The notes below the pieces were generated by a model. That model was not told the DNA's origin, made no database searches, and saw only the letters and a program-made list of their open reading frames with translations. The position numbers and the translations under genes were made by a program. From Parcubacteria group bacterium (lineage in GTDB: Bacteria > Patescibacteriota > Minisyncoccia > UBA6257), in assembly GCA_012798235.1 (NCBI GenBank), contig JAAZNP010000004.1, positions 3,725 to 67,724 of the forward strand: 64,000 nt of DNA. The letters are read 5' to 3'. The number at the start of each line of letters is the position of its first letter. Position 1 is the first letter of the stretch. Shown piece by piece: positions 1 through 7,711 of this stretch.

Positions 1-1802
1 GCACTTTTTTGTTACCCTTGGCTATTTATTTATTTTTAAAATTATTAAAATTCGAGTTTCCTATTCCTGCAATTGGTTCTCTTTTTAGCCTTGGCTTGCT
101 GTTTTTAGAAAAATTCTCTATCTACGGCGCTAATTTGCCTAGCACTTTAGCTGGCGAATTTTCTTATGCTTTTTGTTTTGCTTTATTTTTTATTTTTTTT
201 GGTTTTCTGTATCGAGATTTAAAGAATAATAAAGTTTCAGGTATTCCTATTTTATTTTTAGCTTTAATGGCTATTAGCCATCCTTTTGCAGTTATTGTTA
301 GTGTTTTAGTAGCCGTGCTTCTTTTAATTTCATCTCTAATAACACGAAAATTTAAAAGTATTTTCTCGAAAATACTCATTACTTATGGTTTGGGGTTTGG
401 TTTAAGTGCTTTTTGGTCTTTGCCCTTTTTATTTCTTTTAGGTTATACCTCAAAAATGACCTGGACTAAAGTAATTAATTTTAAGGAGATGTTTCCTCCG
501 ACTTTATATCCCTTATTAATTATTGCAATTATTGGTTTAATCTATGGTTTTTGGAAAAGAAAAAAGGAAATCCTTTATGTGCTATTAATCATTATTGCCA
601 GCACTATCCCTTATTTTCTACTTAATCATTCGAGTATTTGGAATACTCGCTTTTTACCTTTTGTTATTATCGGCTATATTATTTTGGCTGCGATGGGATT
701 AGGCTTTTTTATTAACGATTTTAGTAATCTTGTTTTTCGTTTCAAAAATTCAGAAAAAAAATTAATTTTTAATTATTTGTTAAGGTCATTAATCACGATT
801 GCCTTTGCCAGTATTTTTATTTTTGTTTATTTACCAAAAACTATTACCTACATTGATTTTTGGATGGAATGGAATTATAAAGGGTTTGAATCAAAAAATG
901 AATGGTCAAAATTAGTGGCATTAAGCGATTATCTTAAAGCGCTGCCTTATGGACGCGTGATGTGGGAGTACCGTGGCGATTATGATAAATTTGGCACTCC
1001 CCGGGTGCTAGAAAATTTGCCTATTTGGACAGGAAAGCCAACTTTTGAAGGGTTATTAATTGAATCATCAATTTCTGGTTATTTTCATTTTATTAATCAA
1101 GCAGAAACCACTAAAACGCCAACAGCAGCAATTGCGGGGATGAAATATCCTTCTTTTAATTTTGAAAATGGCGTCAAACACATGCAATTATTCGGAGCTA
1201 ATTATTTTGTTGCTTATACTCAAGATATTAAAAATTTAGCTGATAAATATTTAATCCATCTTCGAGATGTAAATGATTTTTCTATTTATGAAGTTCCTCA
1301 TTCGGAATTGGTGACTGTTGTTCCAGATATTAATTTAATAAAAAAACAAAAAGGATGGCTGGATCAATCCATTGAGTGGTATAAGGCAATGGATTTTTCT
1401 AACTTTTTAGTTTTCTATCAAAATAATAAGGAGAAAAACGAAATTGATAATACATTAAAACCCAGCTTATTAGTAAAGCAGCCAATTATGATAAAAGAAA
1501 TAAAAAAAGATTCTCTAACATTTACTACCGAGAATCTTTATCAACCGCATTTGGTGAAAATAACTTATTTCCCTGGTTGGAAAGCTACGGGTGCTAAAGG
1601 GCCTTATTTGATCAGTCCTTCTTTTATGATGGTGATTCCAACGCAGCAAGAAGTTACTTTAAAATTTGGCTATAATTGCTGGGATAAAATAGGAATGGGA
1701 TTATCAATTATTAGCGCGATTACTGTTGTTTTTCTAATAATTCGAAAACCTTCTCGTTTCTTATCAATCCCGAAGCGAAAATTTTTAACTCCTCAAGATT
1801 GA
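1..1802 (+). CDS. Polytopic membrane protein, YfhO/GT-C-like, 5' truncated by window edge
   Basis: The reading frame is open back to the left edge, so the N-terminus lies outside the window. The visible 597 or so residues begin with hydrophobic membrane segments over roughly the first 290 residues. A large polar domain follows, and a final hydrophobic helix lies near the C-terminus. The stretch YFPGWKATG near residue 535 resembles the conserved C-terminal motif of YfhO-like and 6-pyruvoyl-tetrahydropterin-synthase-related membrane proteins. Those are thought to be lipid-linked sugar transferases of the GT-C fold. No catalytic acidic motif can be assigned because the first loop is missing. The 3' end overlaps the convergent tig gene by 83 bp. 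The substrate is unknown; only the membrane-protein call is firm. Confidence 0.7.
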   Translation, partial: TFLLPLAIYLFLKLLKFEFPIPAIGSLFSLGLLFLEKFSIYGANLPSTLAGEFSYAFCFALFFIFFGFLYRDLKNNKVSGIPILFLALMAISHPFAVIVSVLVAVLLLISSLITRKFKSIFSKILITYGLGFGLSAFWSLPFLFLLGYTSKMTWTKVINFKEMFPPTLYPLLIIAIIGLIYGFWKRKKEILYVLLIIIASTIPYFLLNHSSIWNTRFLPFVIIGYIILAAMGLGFFINDFSNLVFRFKNSEKKLIFNYLLRSLITIAFASIFIFVYLPKTITYIDFWMEWNYKGFESKNEWSKLVALSDYLKALPYGRVMWEYRGDYDKFGTPRVLENLPIWTGKPTFEGLLIESSISGYFHFINQAETTKTPTAAIAGMKYPSFNFENGVKHMQLFGANYFVAYTQDIKNLADKYLIHLRDVNDFSIYEVPHSELVTVVPDINLIKKQKGWLDQSIEWYKAMDFSNFLVFYQNNKEKNEIDNTLKPSLLVKQPIMIKEIKKDSLTFTTENLYQPHLVKITYFPGWKATGAKGPYLISPSFMMVIPTQQEVTLKFGYNCWDKIGMGLSIISAITVVFLIIRKPSRFLSIPKRKFLTPQD

Positions 1803-2748
1803 TTTTATTTTTGAGCTCAGGGTCAGGTAATTGATTTAAAATTTCGTTGATTTTTTTCTCGATTTCTTCTTCGGTAATTTCTATTTTTTCTTGTTCGGCA
1901 ATTTCTTTTAAAACAAGAGCCATTTTAACTCTTTTTTCAGCCAGAGGGAGAAAATCTTTTAATAGCTCCTCTTCTGTTTTTTTAATTTGCTTTAAATATT
2001 CTTCAAAAGGAAGCTGCATTTCAGCCAAGCGAATTTTAAGTTCCTCCATCATTTTTGATTTTTCAGCCTCAATTAAAATATCCGGTATTTCTTCTTTGAT
2101 TTGTTTTATGATTTCTTCCATAACCTCGAGGCGCCAGCGTTCTTTTTCTTTTTCTTGTTTTTCGATGGTTAATCCTTCTTTAATATTTTTCTTTAATTCT
2201 TCAAGCGTTTGGAAATTACCTAAAGATTGAGCAAAAACATCGTCTAAGGGAGGAACTATTTTAGTATTAGTTTTAGGGTCAGTAGAAGCGCGAGTTTTTT
2301 GAAGCCAAGTTAAAGCCTCAGTTACTTCTTCATCAGTTACCGTTATAGGTTGGCGGCTCGTTTGTTTTCCTTGAGCAACTTGGCGATAATCGGTTAAGGT
2401 CAAATGGGGCATCACGGAAATTTCTAGTTTTAATTCCACTAAAGAATTAGGTATTAATTTAGTAATCGAGATTAAGGGTTGACCCAAAGGTTCAATGTTA
2501 TTATCGCTAATAATTTGGGAATAAAATTTTTCTAAAGCAAAGAGGGACAGCTTTTCATAAAGTTCTATTGGCGAAACATTGCTTTCAACTAAATCTAAAG
2601 GAGCCTTGCCCTGACGAAATCCTTTTAAAGTTAAATTTTGACCCAGTTCTTCAAGGGCTTTATTTTTAAAAGGCAAAAGCTCATTGTTATCAAATGTAAC
2701 AATAATTTCTACCTTAGATTTTGCTAAAGATTTAATCTTGCTCTTCAT
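1720..2748 (-). CDS. tig: Trigger factor lacking the PPIase domain
   Basis: Trigger factor is a ribosome-associated chaperone that binds nascent chains at the exit tunnel. The ribosome-docking signature GFRQGKAP is at residues 43-50. The C-terminal chaperone arms are recognisable from PPLDDVFAQ (about residue 164) onwards as a long, charged helical region. The protein has 342 residues against about 430 normally. The sequence passes from the ribosome-binding domain to the helical domain with only a short linker where the FKBP-like PPIase domain should sit. It lies downstream of nusA and overlaps it by 17 bp, so the two are probably translationally coupled. Its 3' end overlaps the convergent membrane-protein gene. 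The assignment is strong; loss of the PPIase domain is seen directly. Confidence 0.92.
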   Translation of the reverse strand: MKSKIKSLAKSKVEIIVTFDNNELLPFKNKALEELGQNLTLKGFRQGKAPLDLVESNVSPIELYEKLSLFALEKFYSQIISDNNIEPLGQPLISITKLIPNSLVELKLEISVMPHLTLTDYRQVAQGKQTSRQPITVTDEEVTEALTWLQKTRASTDPKTNTKIVPPLDDVFAQSLGNFQTLEELKKNIKEGLTIEKQEKEKERWRLEVMEEIIKQIKEEIPDILIEAEKSKMMEELKIRLAEMQLPFEEYLKQIKKTEEELLKDFLPLAEKRVKMALVLKEIAEQEKIEITEEEIEKKINEILNQLPDPELKNKINLEELKIFASGLIRNEKVFELLEKQQ

Positions 2749-3934
2749 TAATATTATCTAAATTGTTTGAACCTTCTTGCTTTTCATTAGCTTCGGCTTC
2801 AGCGGTGCCACCTTCAATTATTTCTTCAGGGGCAATAGCAGAACGGACATCAATTTTCCAACCAGTTAATTTAGCAGCCAAGCGAACATTCTGACCATTT
2901 TTGCCAATAGCTAAAGAAATTTGTTCTGGAGGTACGAAGACTCTTACTTCTCTTCTTTCGGGAATGACCTCAGTTTCTTTTACTTGTGCCGGACCAAGAG
3001 CGTCAGCGACATATTTGGCTGGTTCTTCAGAAAAAGGAATAATATCAATACGTTCGCCATTTAATTCATCAATAATAGTGGCTACACGAGTTCCTTTTTG
3101 CCCCACACAAGAACCAACAGGATCAATATTTTCTTCATTAGAACTTACAGCAATTTTTGTGCGATTACCTGGTTCCCGGCTAATAGATTTTATTTCTACA
3201 ACACCTTCAGCGATTTCTGGGACTTCGGTTTCAAAAAGTTTGGAAACAAATTTTGGATGAGCTCGGGATAAAATAATTACTGGGCCGTGCCCTTTATCTT
3301 CTAAGCGCAAAACATAAAACTTTTTTCTTTCCCCAATTTTATAATGTTCTCCAGGAATGCCTTCATTAGGAAACAAAACACCAAAAGTTTTTCCCAAATC
3401 AACATAGATTACTTTTTTCTCAATTCTTTGAATCGTACCACTAACCACTTTTTCTTCTTTATCTTTAAATTCTGAAATGATGGTTTCTTTTTCTAATTCG
3501 TGTAATTTTTGCAAAATTACTTGTTTGGCTGTTTGAGCGGCAATACGGCTAAAATCCTCCTTTACTTCTAAGGGATAAATTATTTCTTCACCGGGTTTAA
3601 TTTTGGAATTGATCTTGAGAGCTTCTTCTAATAAAATATGTTTTTCCGGATTGAATTTTATTTTTTTGTTTTCGTTATTTTCAGCAATCTCTTCTGCCTC
3701 TTCCTCGGGATTTAAAATTTCTGATGGGTCAACTACAATTTTAACTTGCCAGAATTTTGTTTCTCCGGTTTCGGGATTAATTTTTGCTTTAACAATTTGC
3801 GCCTTTTTACCGTATTCTTTTTTATAAGCAGCAGCTAAAGCAGCTTCTACTGCTTCTAAAATTTTTTCTTCTGGTAATCCTCGGTCTTCAGATATCTGAC
3901 GGATTAAAGGATTTAATAATTTTAAATCAATCAT
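2732..3934 (-). CDS. nusA: Transcription termination/antitermination factor NusA
   Basis: NusA binds RNA polymerase and nascent RNA to modulate pausing, termination and antitermination. The N-terminal RNAP-binding domain covers roughly residues 1-145. An S1 domain follows (VSGTIQRIEKKVIYVDLG, about residue 165). Two KH domains come next, the first around DPVGSCVGQKGTRV and the second around SLAIGKNGQNVRLAAKLTGW. The protein stops soon after KH2 with an acidic tail, so the C-terminal acidic repeats of enteric NusA are missing, as in most non-proteobacteria. It is preceded by a minus-strand promoter (3978-4005) and a leader hairpin. It is the first gene of a nusA-tig pair. Confidence 0.96.
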   Translation of the reverse strand: MIDLKLLNPLIRQISEDRGLPEEKILEAVEAALAAAYKKEYGKKAQIVKAKINPETGETKFWQVKIVVDPSEILNPEEEAEEIAENNENKKIKFNPEKHILLEEALKINSKIKPGEEIIYPLEVKEDFSRIAAQTAKQVILQKLHELEKETIISEFKDKEEKVVSGTIQRIEKKVIYVDLGKTFGVLFPNEGIPGEHYKIGERKKFYVLRLEDKGHGPVIILSRAHPKFVSKLFETEVPEIAEGVVEIKSISREPGNRTKIAVSSNEENIDPVGSCVGQKGTRVATIIDELNGERIDIIPFSEEPAKYVADALGPAQVKETEVIPERREVRVFVPPEQISLAIGKNGQNVRLAAKLTGWKIDVRSAIAPEEIIEGGTAEAEANEKQEGSNNLDNINEEQD

Positions 3935-3945
3935 ATTTTTTAAAT

Positions 3946-3967
3946 AAAGATCGCGGACGCGATCTTT
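3946..3967 (-). other. Hairpin in the nusA 5' leader
   Basis: AAAGATCGC and GCGATCTTT form a perfect 9-bp stem with a 4-nt loop. It lies 12 nt upstream of the nusA ATG and just downstream of the predicted start site. There is no long U-run directly after it on the minus strand, so it is not a strong terminator. It could stabilise the leader or take part in NusA autoregulation, which is known in other bacteria. That role is an inference. Confidence 0.6.
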
Positions 3968-3977
3968 CTAATTGTTT

Positions 3978-4005
3978 ATTATAGCAAATGTGCTTTAAAA
4001 GTCAA
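3978..4005 (-). promoter_or_regulatory. Sigma-70-type promoter for nusA
   Basis: On the minus strand, TTGACT (forward 4000-4005) and TATAAT (forward 3978-3983) are separated by 16 bp. The -10 is preceded by TGC, giving an extended -10. The -35 box directly abuts the terminal G5/C5 run of the inverted-repeat element at 4006-4134. Confidence 0.75.
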
Positions 4006-4134
4006 CCCCCTCACTTGGAAAAGATTTGCTATCGCAAAATTAGCTATAGAGAAACCATTATATTAGAAGATAAAATTTTCTTTTAAAACTCATTTGATTT
4101 TATGAAATAAAATTTATCTTTTCCAAGTGAGGGG
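4006..4134 (-). repeat. Inverted-repeat hairpin element, copy 1 (129 bp, reverse orientation)
   Basis: The ends CCCCCTCACTTGGAAAAGAT (4006-4025) and its reverse complement (ending 4134) form an almost perfect 19-20 bp terminal inverted repeat. Read on the minus strand it matches copies 2 and 3 (12562, 37051) at both ends, including an internal TTTGC-GATA-GCAAA hairpin (4025-4038). It is flanked on both sides by TCAA (4002-4005 and 4135-4138), a possible 4-bp target duplication. It has no coding capacity. It sits between the divergent nusA and yraN-type genes. Confidence 0.85.
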
Positions 4135-4214
4135 TCAAATTGTGGTATTATTTATAGAGAAGATTCGAATATGATAATTATATCATAATAACATTATTTT
4201 GTCAATGAAGGATA

Positions 4215-4592
4215 ATGAATCATTTAAGATTAGGTAGTTGGGGAGAAGAAATCGGCATTAAGTATCTTCAAGCTCATAACTACCAAATTATTTCTCGAAA
4301 TTATCGAAAAAAGTGGGGCGAAATTGATATTGTTGCCTTTGATGGACAAAGTAAAGAAACAGTTTTCTTAGAAGTAAAAACAATAAATAGATTAAACACA
4401 GCAAGTTTATTACCAGAAGAAGAATTAACACCAGAAAAGATGCTAAAACTCAAAAGAGTAATCTTAAGTTTTTTAAGCCAGTATCATTTGGAAGATAAAC
4501 CGTGGCGTTTTGATTTTCTAGCCATAGAAATACAAAATAATGCTTTAGAACCAGATCTCCGCCATTATAAGGATGTTTATTTAGAATTTTAA
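4215..4592 (+). CDS. YraN/UPF0102 family, predicted endonuclease-like protein
   Basis: This is a 125-residue protein of the YraN/UPF0102 family, which shares the restriction-endonuclease fold of Holliday-junction resolvases. Family motifs are visible: LGSWGEEIG near the N-terminus, then RNYRKKWGEIDIVA (about residues 29-42), and FLEVKTINR (about residues 52-60). These supply the E, D and ExK residues of a PD-(D/E)xK site. Length is normal for the family (about 115-130). The physiological role of YraN is not established. The gene follows inverted-repeat element copy 1 and precedes the parS-like region. Start ATG at 4215 is chosen because the family N-terminus begins a few residues before LGxxGE. 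Confidence 0.88.
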   Translation: MNHLRLGSWGEEIGIKYLQAHNYQIISRNYRKKWGEIDIVAFDGQSKETVFLEVKTINRLNTASLLPEEELTPEKMLKLKRVILSFLSQYHLEDKPWRFDFLAIEIQNNALEPDLRHYKDVYLEF

Positions 4593-4597
4593 GTGAT

Positions 4598-4638
4598 TTG
4601 TTTCACACCAAACATTGTGTGAAACAAAGTGTGAAACA
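4598..4638. promoter_or_regulatory. Degenerate parS-like half-site cluster / hairpin
   Basis: TTGTTTCACAC (4598-4608) and GTGTGAAACAA (4617-4627) form a perfect 11-bp inverted repeat around an 8-nt loop. They are followed at 4629-4638 by a further GTGTGAAACA. Each arm resembles the TGTTTCAC half of the parS palindrome at 4746. This looks like a split parS site plus a half-site. Binding is an inference. Confidence 0.5.
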
Positions 4639-4662
4639 TTTTTATAGAATTGCACTAAAAAA

Positions 4663-4719
4663 TCGCTTAACCATGCGAAAACCAGGCTTTCAAAGCTTAG
4701 TTTGCTCATGGTTAAGCGA
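4663..4719. repeat. 13-bp perfect inverted repeat
   Basis: TCGCTTAACCATG (4663-4675) is perfectly complementary to 4707-4719, with a 31-nt spacer. It lies between the two groups of parS-like sequences. It lacks a U-tract typical of an intrinsic terminator. Function unknown. Confidence 0.6.
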
Positions 4720-4745
4720 AAAAATGACTTTTTTCTCTTGTAAAA

Positions 4746-4761
4746 TGTTTCACGTGAAACA
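4746..4761. promoter_or_regulatory. parS: parS-like centromere site
   Basis: TGTTTCACGTGAAACA is a perfect 16-bp palindrome identical to the well-known bacterial parS consensus bound by ParB. The palindrome extends outward with AAAA/TTTT to 4742-4765 and touches the last codons of alr. ParB-parS complexes recruit SMC and direct origin segregation, so chromosomal parS sites usually lie near oriC. No parA, parB or dnaA is visible in this window. Confidence 0.85.
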
Positions 4762-4763
4762 TT

Positions 4764-5885
4764 TTAAGTTAAAATTCTAGGAAGCCAAGGGTTAATTCGA
4801 GTGACGATTTCGTAATTTATAGTGTTAGCCCAAGAAGCTAAATCATTAGCACTGATTATTTGATTTTTGCTTTTACCGATTAAAATTACTTTATCACCAA
4901 CTTTAGCATTAGGTACTTTAGTAATATCCACCATTGATAAATTCATACAGATTCTACCTCGAATCGGGCATTTTTTGCCCTTGATAATTACCTGAGCTCG
5001 ATTAGAAAAGAGTCGATCATAACCATCCCAATAACCAACCGGAATAATTGCTAAATTAGTTTTCTTTTTAGTAGTATATGTACCGCCATAACCAATTTTT
5101 GTTTTTGGCGGCAAATCTTTTATTTGAAGAATTGTCGTATACCAAAATAGAGCTGGTTTTAAATTAATTCTTTGGGCAATTTTTTCATTATCATATAAAC
5201 CATACAGACCAATTCCTAATCTGATGCCATTTAGAAGGGACTCTTTATAAAGAACACTGCTAGCAGTGCAAGCAAAATGCTTTAAGGGGATATGAATTTT
5301 CTGACTTTCAAGTTGTTTTATCAGGTTTTTAAATTTTTTTAATTGATAATAGGTATATTGGGGATTATCCTCACTAGAAGCAAAATGGCTCCAAATACCT
5401 TCTAAAATAAGATTTTGATAAGGTTTTAATTTTTCAATAAACGATAGGGTATCTTGGGGCATAATTCCGGTTCGAGAAGCGCCAGTGTCAATTTCTAAAT
5501 GTATCTTGACAGTTTTATTTAAATGTTTCGCAATATCATTAAGAATTTGTGCTTGTTGAAGATCGTAAAGAGCAAAAATAACTTTATTTTTGATAGCTTT
5601 TTTTAATAAGTTCCTATCTAATTCGTAAAAACTTAAGACAAAAATTGGTTTTTTAATTTTAAAATCAATAAGTTTTAAAGCTTCTTCTAAGCTCACGACG
5701 CAAATACGATCAACGTCCTTGTTTTTGTCACAAATTTGAGCCACTTCGAAAAAACCATGGCCATAGGCATTAGATTTAATTACCGACATAAGCAATTTAT
5801 CAGGACCAATTAATTTCCGAAATTGGCTGATATTGTAATTAATGGCTGACTTATTAATTTCTAACCAAGTTAATGGTTTGTTCAT
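4764..5885 (-). CDS. alr: Alanine racemase
   Basis: This PLP enzyme interconverts L- and D-alanine for peptidoglycan. The PLP lysine is K37 in VIKSNAYGHG. The second catalytic tyrosine lies in KIGYGGTY, where the family motif is typically vGYGxT/R. LEIDTGASRTGI (about residues 132-143) and GIRLGIGLYG complete the TIM-barrel pattern, and a C-terminal beta domain follows. The 373-residue length is normal. It is transcribed behind tRNA-Ala(CGC) from a shared predicted promoter, an appealing but perhaps accidental pairing. The stop codon lies inside the extended parS palindrome. Confidence 0.95.
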   Translation of the reverse strand: MNKPLTWLEINKSAINYNISQFRKLIGPDKLLMSVIKSNAYGHGFFEVAQICDKNKDVDRICVVSLEEALKLIDFKIKKPIFVLSFYELDRNLLKKAIKNKVIFALYDLQQAQILNDIAKHLNKTVKIHLEIDTGASRTGIMPQDTLSFIEKLKPYQNLILEGIWSHFASSEDNPQYTYYQLKKFKNLIKQLESQKIHIPLKHFACTASSVLYKESLLNGIRLGIGLYGLYDNEKIAQRINLKPALFWYTTILQIKDLPPKTKIGYGGTYTTKKKTNLAIIPVGYWDGYDRLFSNRAQVIIKGKKCPIRGRICMNLSMVDITKVPNAKVGDKVILIGKSKNQIISANDLASWANTINYEIVTRINPWLPRILT

Positions 5886-5912
5886 AGATTAAATTTATAA
5901 ATATAAAGGGAG

Positions 5913-5983
5913 TGGACTCAGCGAGAATCGAACTCGCATCTCCGCAATGCGAATGCGGTGTATTACCATTATACTATGAGCCC
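5913..5983 (-). tRNA. tRNA-Ala(CGC)
   Basis: A 71-nt cloverleaf on the minus strand. The anticodon loop TTCGCAT is closed by CCGCA/TGCGG, giving anticodon CGC. The acceptor GGGCTCA/TGAGTCC carries the G3:U70 wobble that defines alanine identity. The discriminator is A; CCA is not encoded. It lies 27 bp upstream of alr. Confidence 0.93.
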
Positions 5984-5996
5984 ATGTTTTATAAGA

Positions 5997-6025
5997 AGTA
6001 TAATTGATTTTATTCTTTTCTTCAA
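5997..6025 (-). promoter_or_regulatory. Promoter for tRNA-Ala / alr
   Basis: Minus-strand TTGAAG (forward 6020-6025) and TATACT (forward 5997-6002) with a 17-bp spacer, 14 bp upstream of the tRNA. Divergent from the arsR promoter. Confidence 0.6.
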
Positions 6026-6029
6026 TCTC

Positions 6030-6057
6030 TTGACTTTTATTTTTATAAGAGTATAAT
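6030..6057 (+). promoter_or_regulatory. Promoter of the arsR redox operon
   Basis: TTGACT (6030-6035) and TATAAT (6052-6057) with a 16-bp spacer. The start site would fall at about 6064, inside the operator palindrome, which fits simple steric repression. Confidence 0.8.
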
Positions 6058-6059
6058 CT

Positions 6060-6085
6060 AATATATCAATGTAAATTGATATATT
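6060..6085. promoter_or_regulatory. ArsR-type operator palindrome
   Basis: AATATATCAA (6060-6069) and TTGATATATT (6076-6085) form a perfect 10-6-10 inverted repeat overlapping the predicted start site of the operon. ArsR/SmtB repressors typically bind ATCAA-N6-TTGAT-like dyads. Autoregulation by the adjacent ArsR-family gene is therefore likely, though not shown. Confidence 0.75.
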
Positions 6086-6091
6086 ATTTCA

Positions 6092-6388
6092 ATGAAAAAA
6101 CACAAAAACTTACTATCTTTAAATGAACATCAACTTTTAGATTTTTTGAAAATCATTAGCGATGAGGAGCGTTTTAAAATTATTCATTTGCTTCGTCAAA
6201 AATCTTATTGCGTTTGCGAACTAAGCCAGTTATTAGATTTACCTCAGAATTTAATTTCTTATCATTTAAAAGTTTTAAAAGATTTTGGAATAATAAATTT
6301 AAAGAAAAATGGTCGCAAGAATTTCTATTCCATAAATATTAAAATTCTTTCTTCTCTTTGCCACATTTTAAACAAAAATTTAACCTAA
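6092..6388 (+). CDS. ArsR/SmtB-family repressor
   Basis: A 98-residue winged-helix repressor. The helix-turn-helix is spread over YCVCELSQLLDLPQNLISYHLKVLKDFGII (quoted in parts: YCVCELSQLL, then QNLISYHLKVL). Cysteines 40 and 42 at the start of the recognition region match the ELCVCDL metal- or metalloid-sensing motif of ArsR/CadC-type sensors. It is the first gene after a promoter with an overlapping dyad operator. Five redox and permease genes follow with gaps of 4-12 nt or a short overlap. It probably senses a thiophilic ligand such as As(III) or a heavy metal, or a thiol redox state. The ligand is not determined by sequence. Confidence 0.9.
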   Translation: MKKHKNLLSLNEHQLLDFLKIISDEERFKIIHLLRQKSYCVCELSQLLDLPQNLISYHLKVLKDFGIINLKKNGRKNFYSINIKILSSLCHILNKNLT

Positions 6389-6396
6389 TTAAAACT

Positions 6397-6651
6397 ATGA
6401 CGATCAAAATTTTGGGTTCTGGTTGCCCTAACTGCCAGTTATTAGAGGCACAAACTAAAAAAGCCGTGGAGGAATTAGGATTAAAAGATATTCCAATCGA
6501 GCATGTTTATGATATTGATAAAATCATTGAAATGGGTATTGCTTTTACTCCAGCTTTAGTAATTAATGATGAAATAAAACTCATGGGTAAGATTCCTTCC
6601 GTAGAAGAGTTAAAAGCATTAATTCAAGAATCATTAAAAAATAACAAATAA
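6397..6651 (+). CDS. Small thioredoxin-fold redox disulfide protein (TM0996/MTH895 type)
   Basis: An 84-residue protein with a CPNC active site at residues 10-13 directly after the first beta strand. FTPALVINDE carries the cis-proline loop. This matches the small 'redox-active disulfide protein 2' family, shorter than classical thioredoxin. That family is often found beside ArsR regulators and COG0701 permeases. Start ATG at 6397 is chosen because the upstream in-frame ATG at 6358 lies inside arsR and adds residues absent from the family. The gap to arsR is 8 nt. No signal peptide, so it is cytosolic. Confidence 0.88.
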   Translation: MTIKILGSGCPNCQLLEAQTKKAVEELGLKDIPIEHVYDIDKIIEMGIAFTPALVINDEIKLMGKIPSVEELKALIQESLKNNK

Positions 6652-6663
6652 AAACTGAAAAAT

Positions 6664-7707
6664 ATGAGAAGATTAACCTTCGGTATTATTTTAATTGTAT
6701 TAATTTTAGGAATTTTAGTGAGTTATGAGTGGTATGGCGCTTTTAAAAAATCCCATTTAATTGAGATGGGCATTTATTCTAAAGAACCGTTTCCTATCAC
6801 CTCAGGCACTCCTTGGTATTTAATTCCCTTTTATACTTTATTATCTTATTTACAAAAAGCCTGGTTTTGTTTAGGTATGGCTTTTTTAATTGCTGGCGCC
6901 GTACAAACTTTTATTCCCAAAGAATTAATCATTAAACATTTAGGCAAAAGAAGCGCTAAAGCTTATTTAATGGCTGCTTTCGGCGGACCCTTACTTTCAG
7001 TTTGCTCTTGCTCGATTATTCCTTTATTTGCTGCCATTAAAAAAAGAGGCGCTGGTTTAGGACCAGCTATTACTTTTCTTTTAGCCACCCCAGCGATTAA
7101 TCCAGCAGCGATTATTTTAACTTTTAGTCTATTAAACTGGAAATTTGTGGCAGGAAGAATTATTCTAGCTTTATCAGCTGCAATTATTACTGGTTTAATT
7201 TTAGAAAAAATTTGGGGCCAAGAAGACAATGCCCAATTATCTTCTTTGAATGTTGAATACCAACATATTCCTTTGAATTTAAAGAAAGATCTAATAGATT
7301 GGCTTAAAAATGTTTGGGATTTTATTAAAAAAATTCTTCCTTTAGTTCTTTTGGGTATTTTTATTATTGGAATAATAAAGATCTTTTTGACCACTGAAGT
7401 TATTGGCAAATATTTAGGACCAGGATTATGGCAAACTGCTTTAGCTTCTATTTTAGGGGTAGTGATGTATACCCCAACCTTAGTAGAGATTCCTTTTATT
7501 AGAGAACTATTAGGTTTAGGCATGGGCACTGGTCCAGCTTTAGCCTTTCTTCTAACTGGTCCAGCTTTAAGCTTGCCTTCCATGCTTGGCATTTCTAAAG
7601 TTATTGGCTGGAAAAAGGTTTTAAATTATGCTTTGATGATGTGGATTTTAGGTATTATTGGTGGTTTGATTTTTAATTATTTTGTTCCTGTGATACACTT
7701 ATTATAA
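6664..7707 (+). CDS. Permease of the COG0701 / UPF0718 (ArsP-like) family
   Basis: This 347-residue integral membrane protein has about eight hydrophobic segments. The family hallmark CSCSIIP is present, with cysteines 114 and 116, followed by AAIKKRGAGLGPAITFLLATPAINPAA. A second, related half (TPTLVEIPFIRELLGLGMGTGPALAFLLTGPALSLP) shows the internal duplication of the family. Members include ArsP, an exporter of trivalent organoarsenicals. The conserved cysteine pair suggests binding of a thiophilic substrate. Together with the ArsR regulator and redoxins, this suggests metal, metalloid or thiol export. The exact substrate cannot be read from the sequence. Confidence 0.88.
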   Translation: MRRLTFGIILIVLILGILVSYEWYGAFKKSHLIEMGIYSKEPFPITSGTPWYLIPFYTLLSYLQKAWFCLGMAFLIAGAVQTFIPKELIIKHLGKRSAKAYLMAAFGGPLLSVCSCSIIPLFAAIKKRGAGLGPAITFLLATPAINPAAIILTFSLLNWKFVAGRIILALSAAIITGLILEKIWGQEDNAQLSSLNVEYQHIPLNLKKDLIDWLKNVWDFIKKILPLVLLGIFIIGIIKIFLTTEVIGKYLGPGLWQTALASILGVVMYTPTLVEIPFIRELLGLGMGTGPALAFLLTGPALSLPSMLGISKVIGWKKVLNYALMMWILGIIGGLIFNYFVPVIHLL

Positions 7708-7711
7708 ATAC

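Noticed and set aside
4598..4780. Open frame of 60 codons between the YraN-type gene and alr
   Set aside because: It is made of parS-like sequence; its MFHVKH string is what a parS palindrome gives when translated. No codon or homology support.
6963..7592. Long minus-strand open frame opposite the permease gene
   Set aside because: Antisense shadow of a well-supported membrane protein; composition (Lys/Pro/Ala, no motif) is an artefact of codon complementarity.
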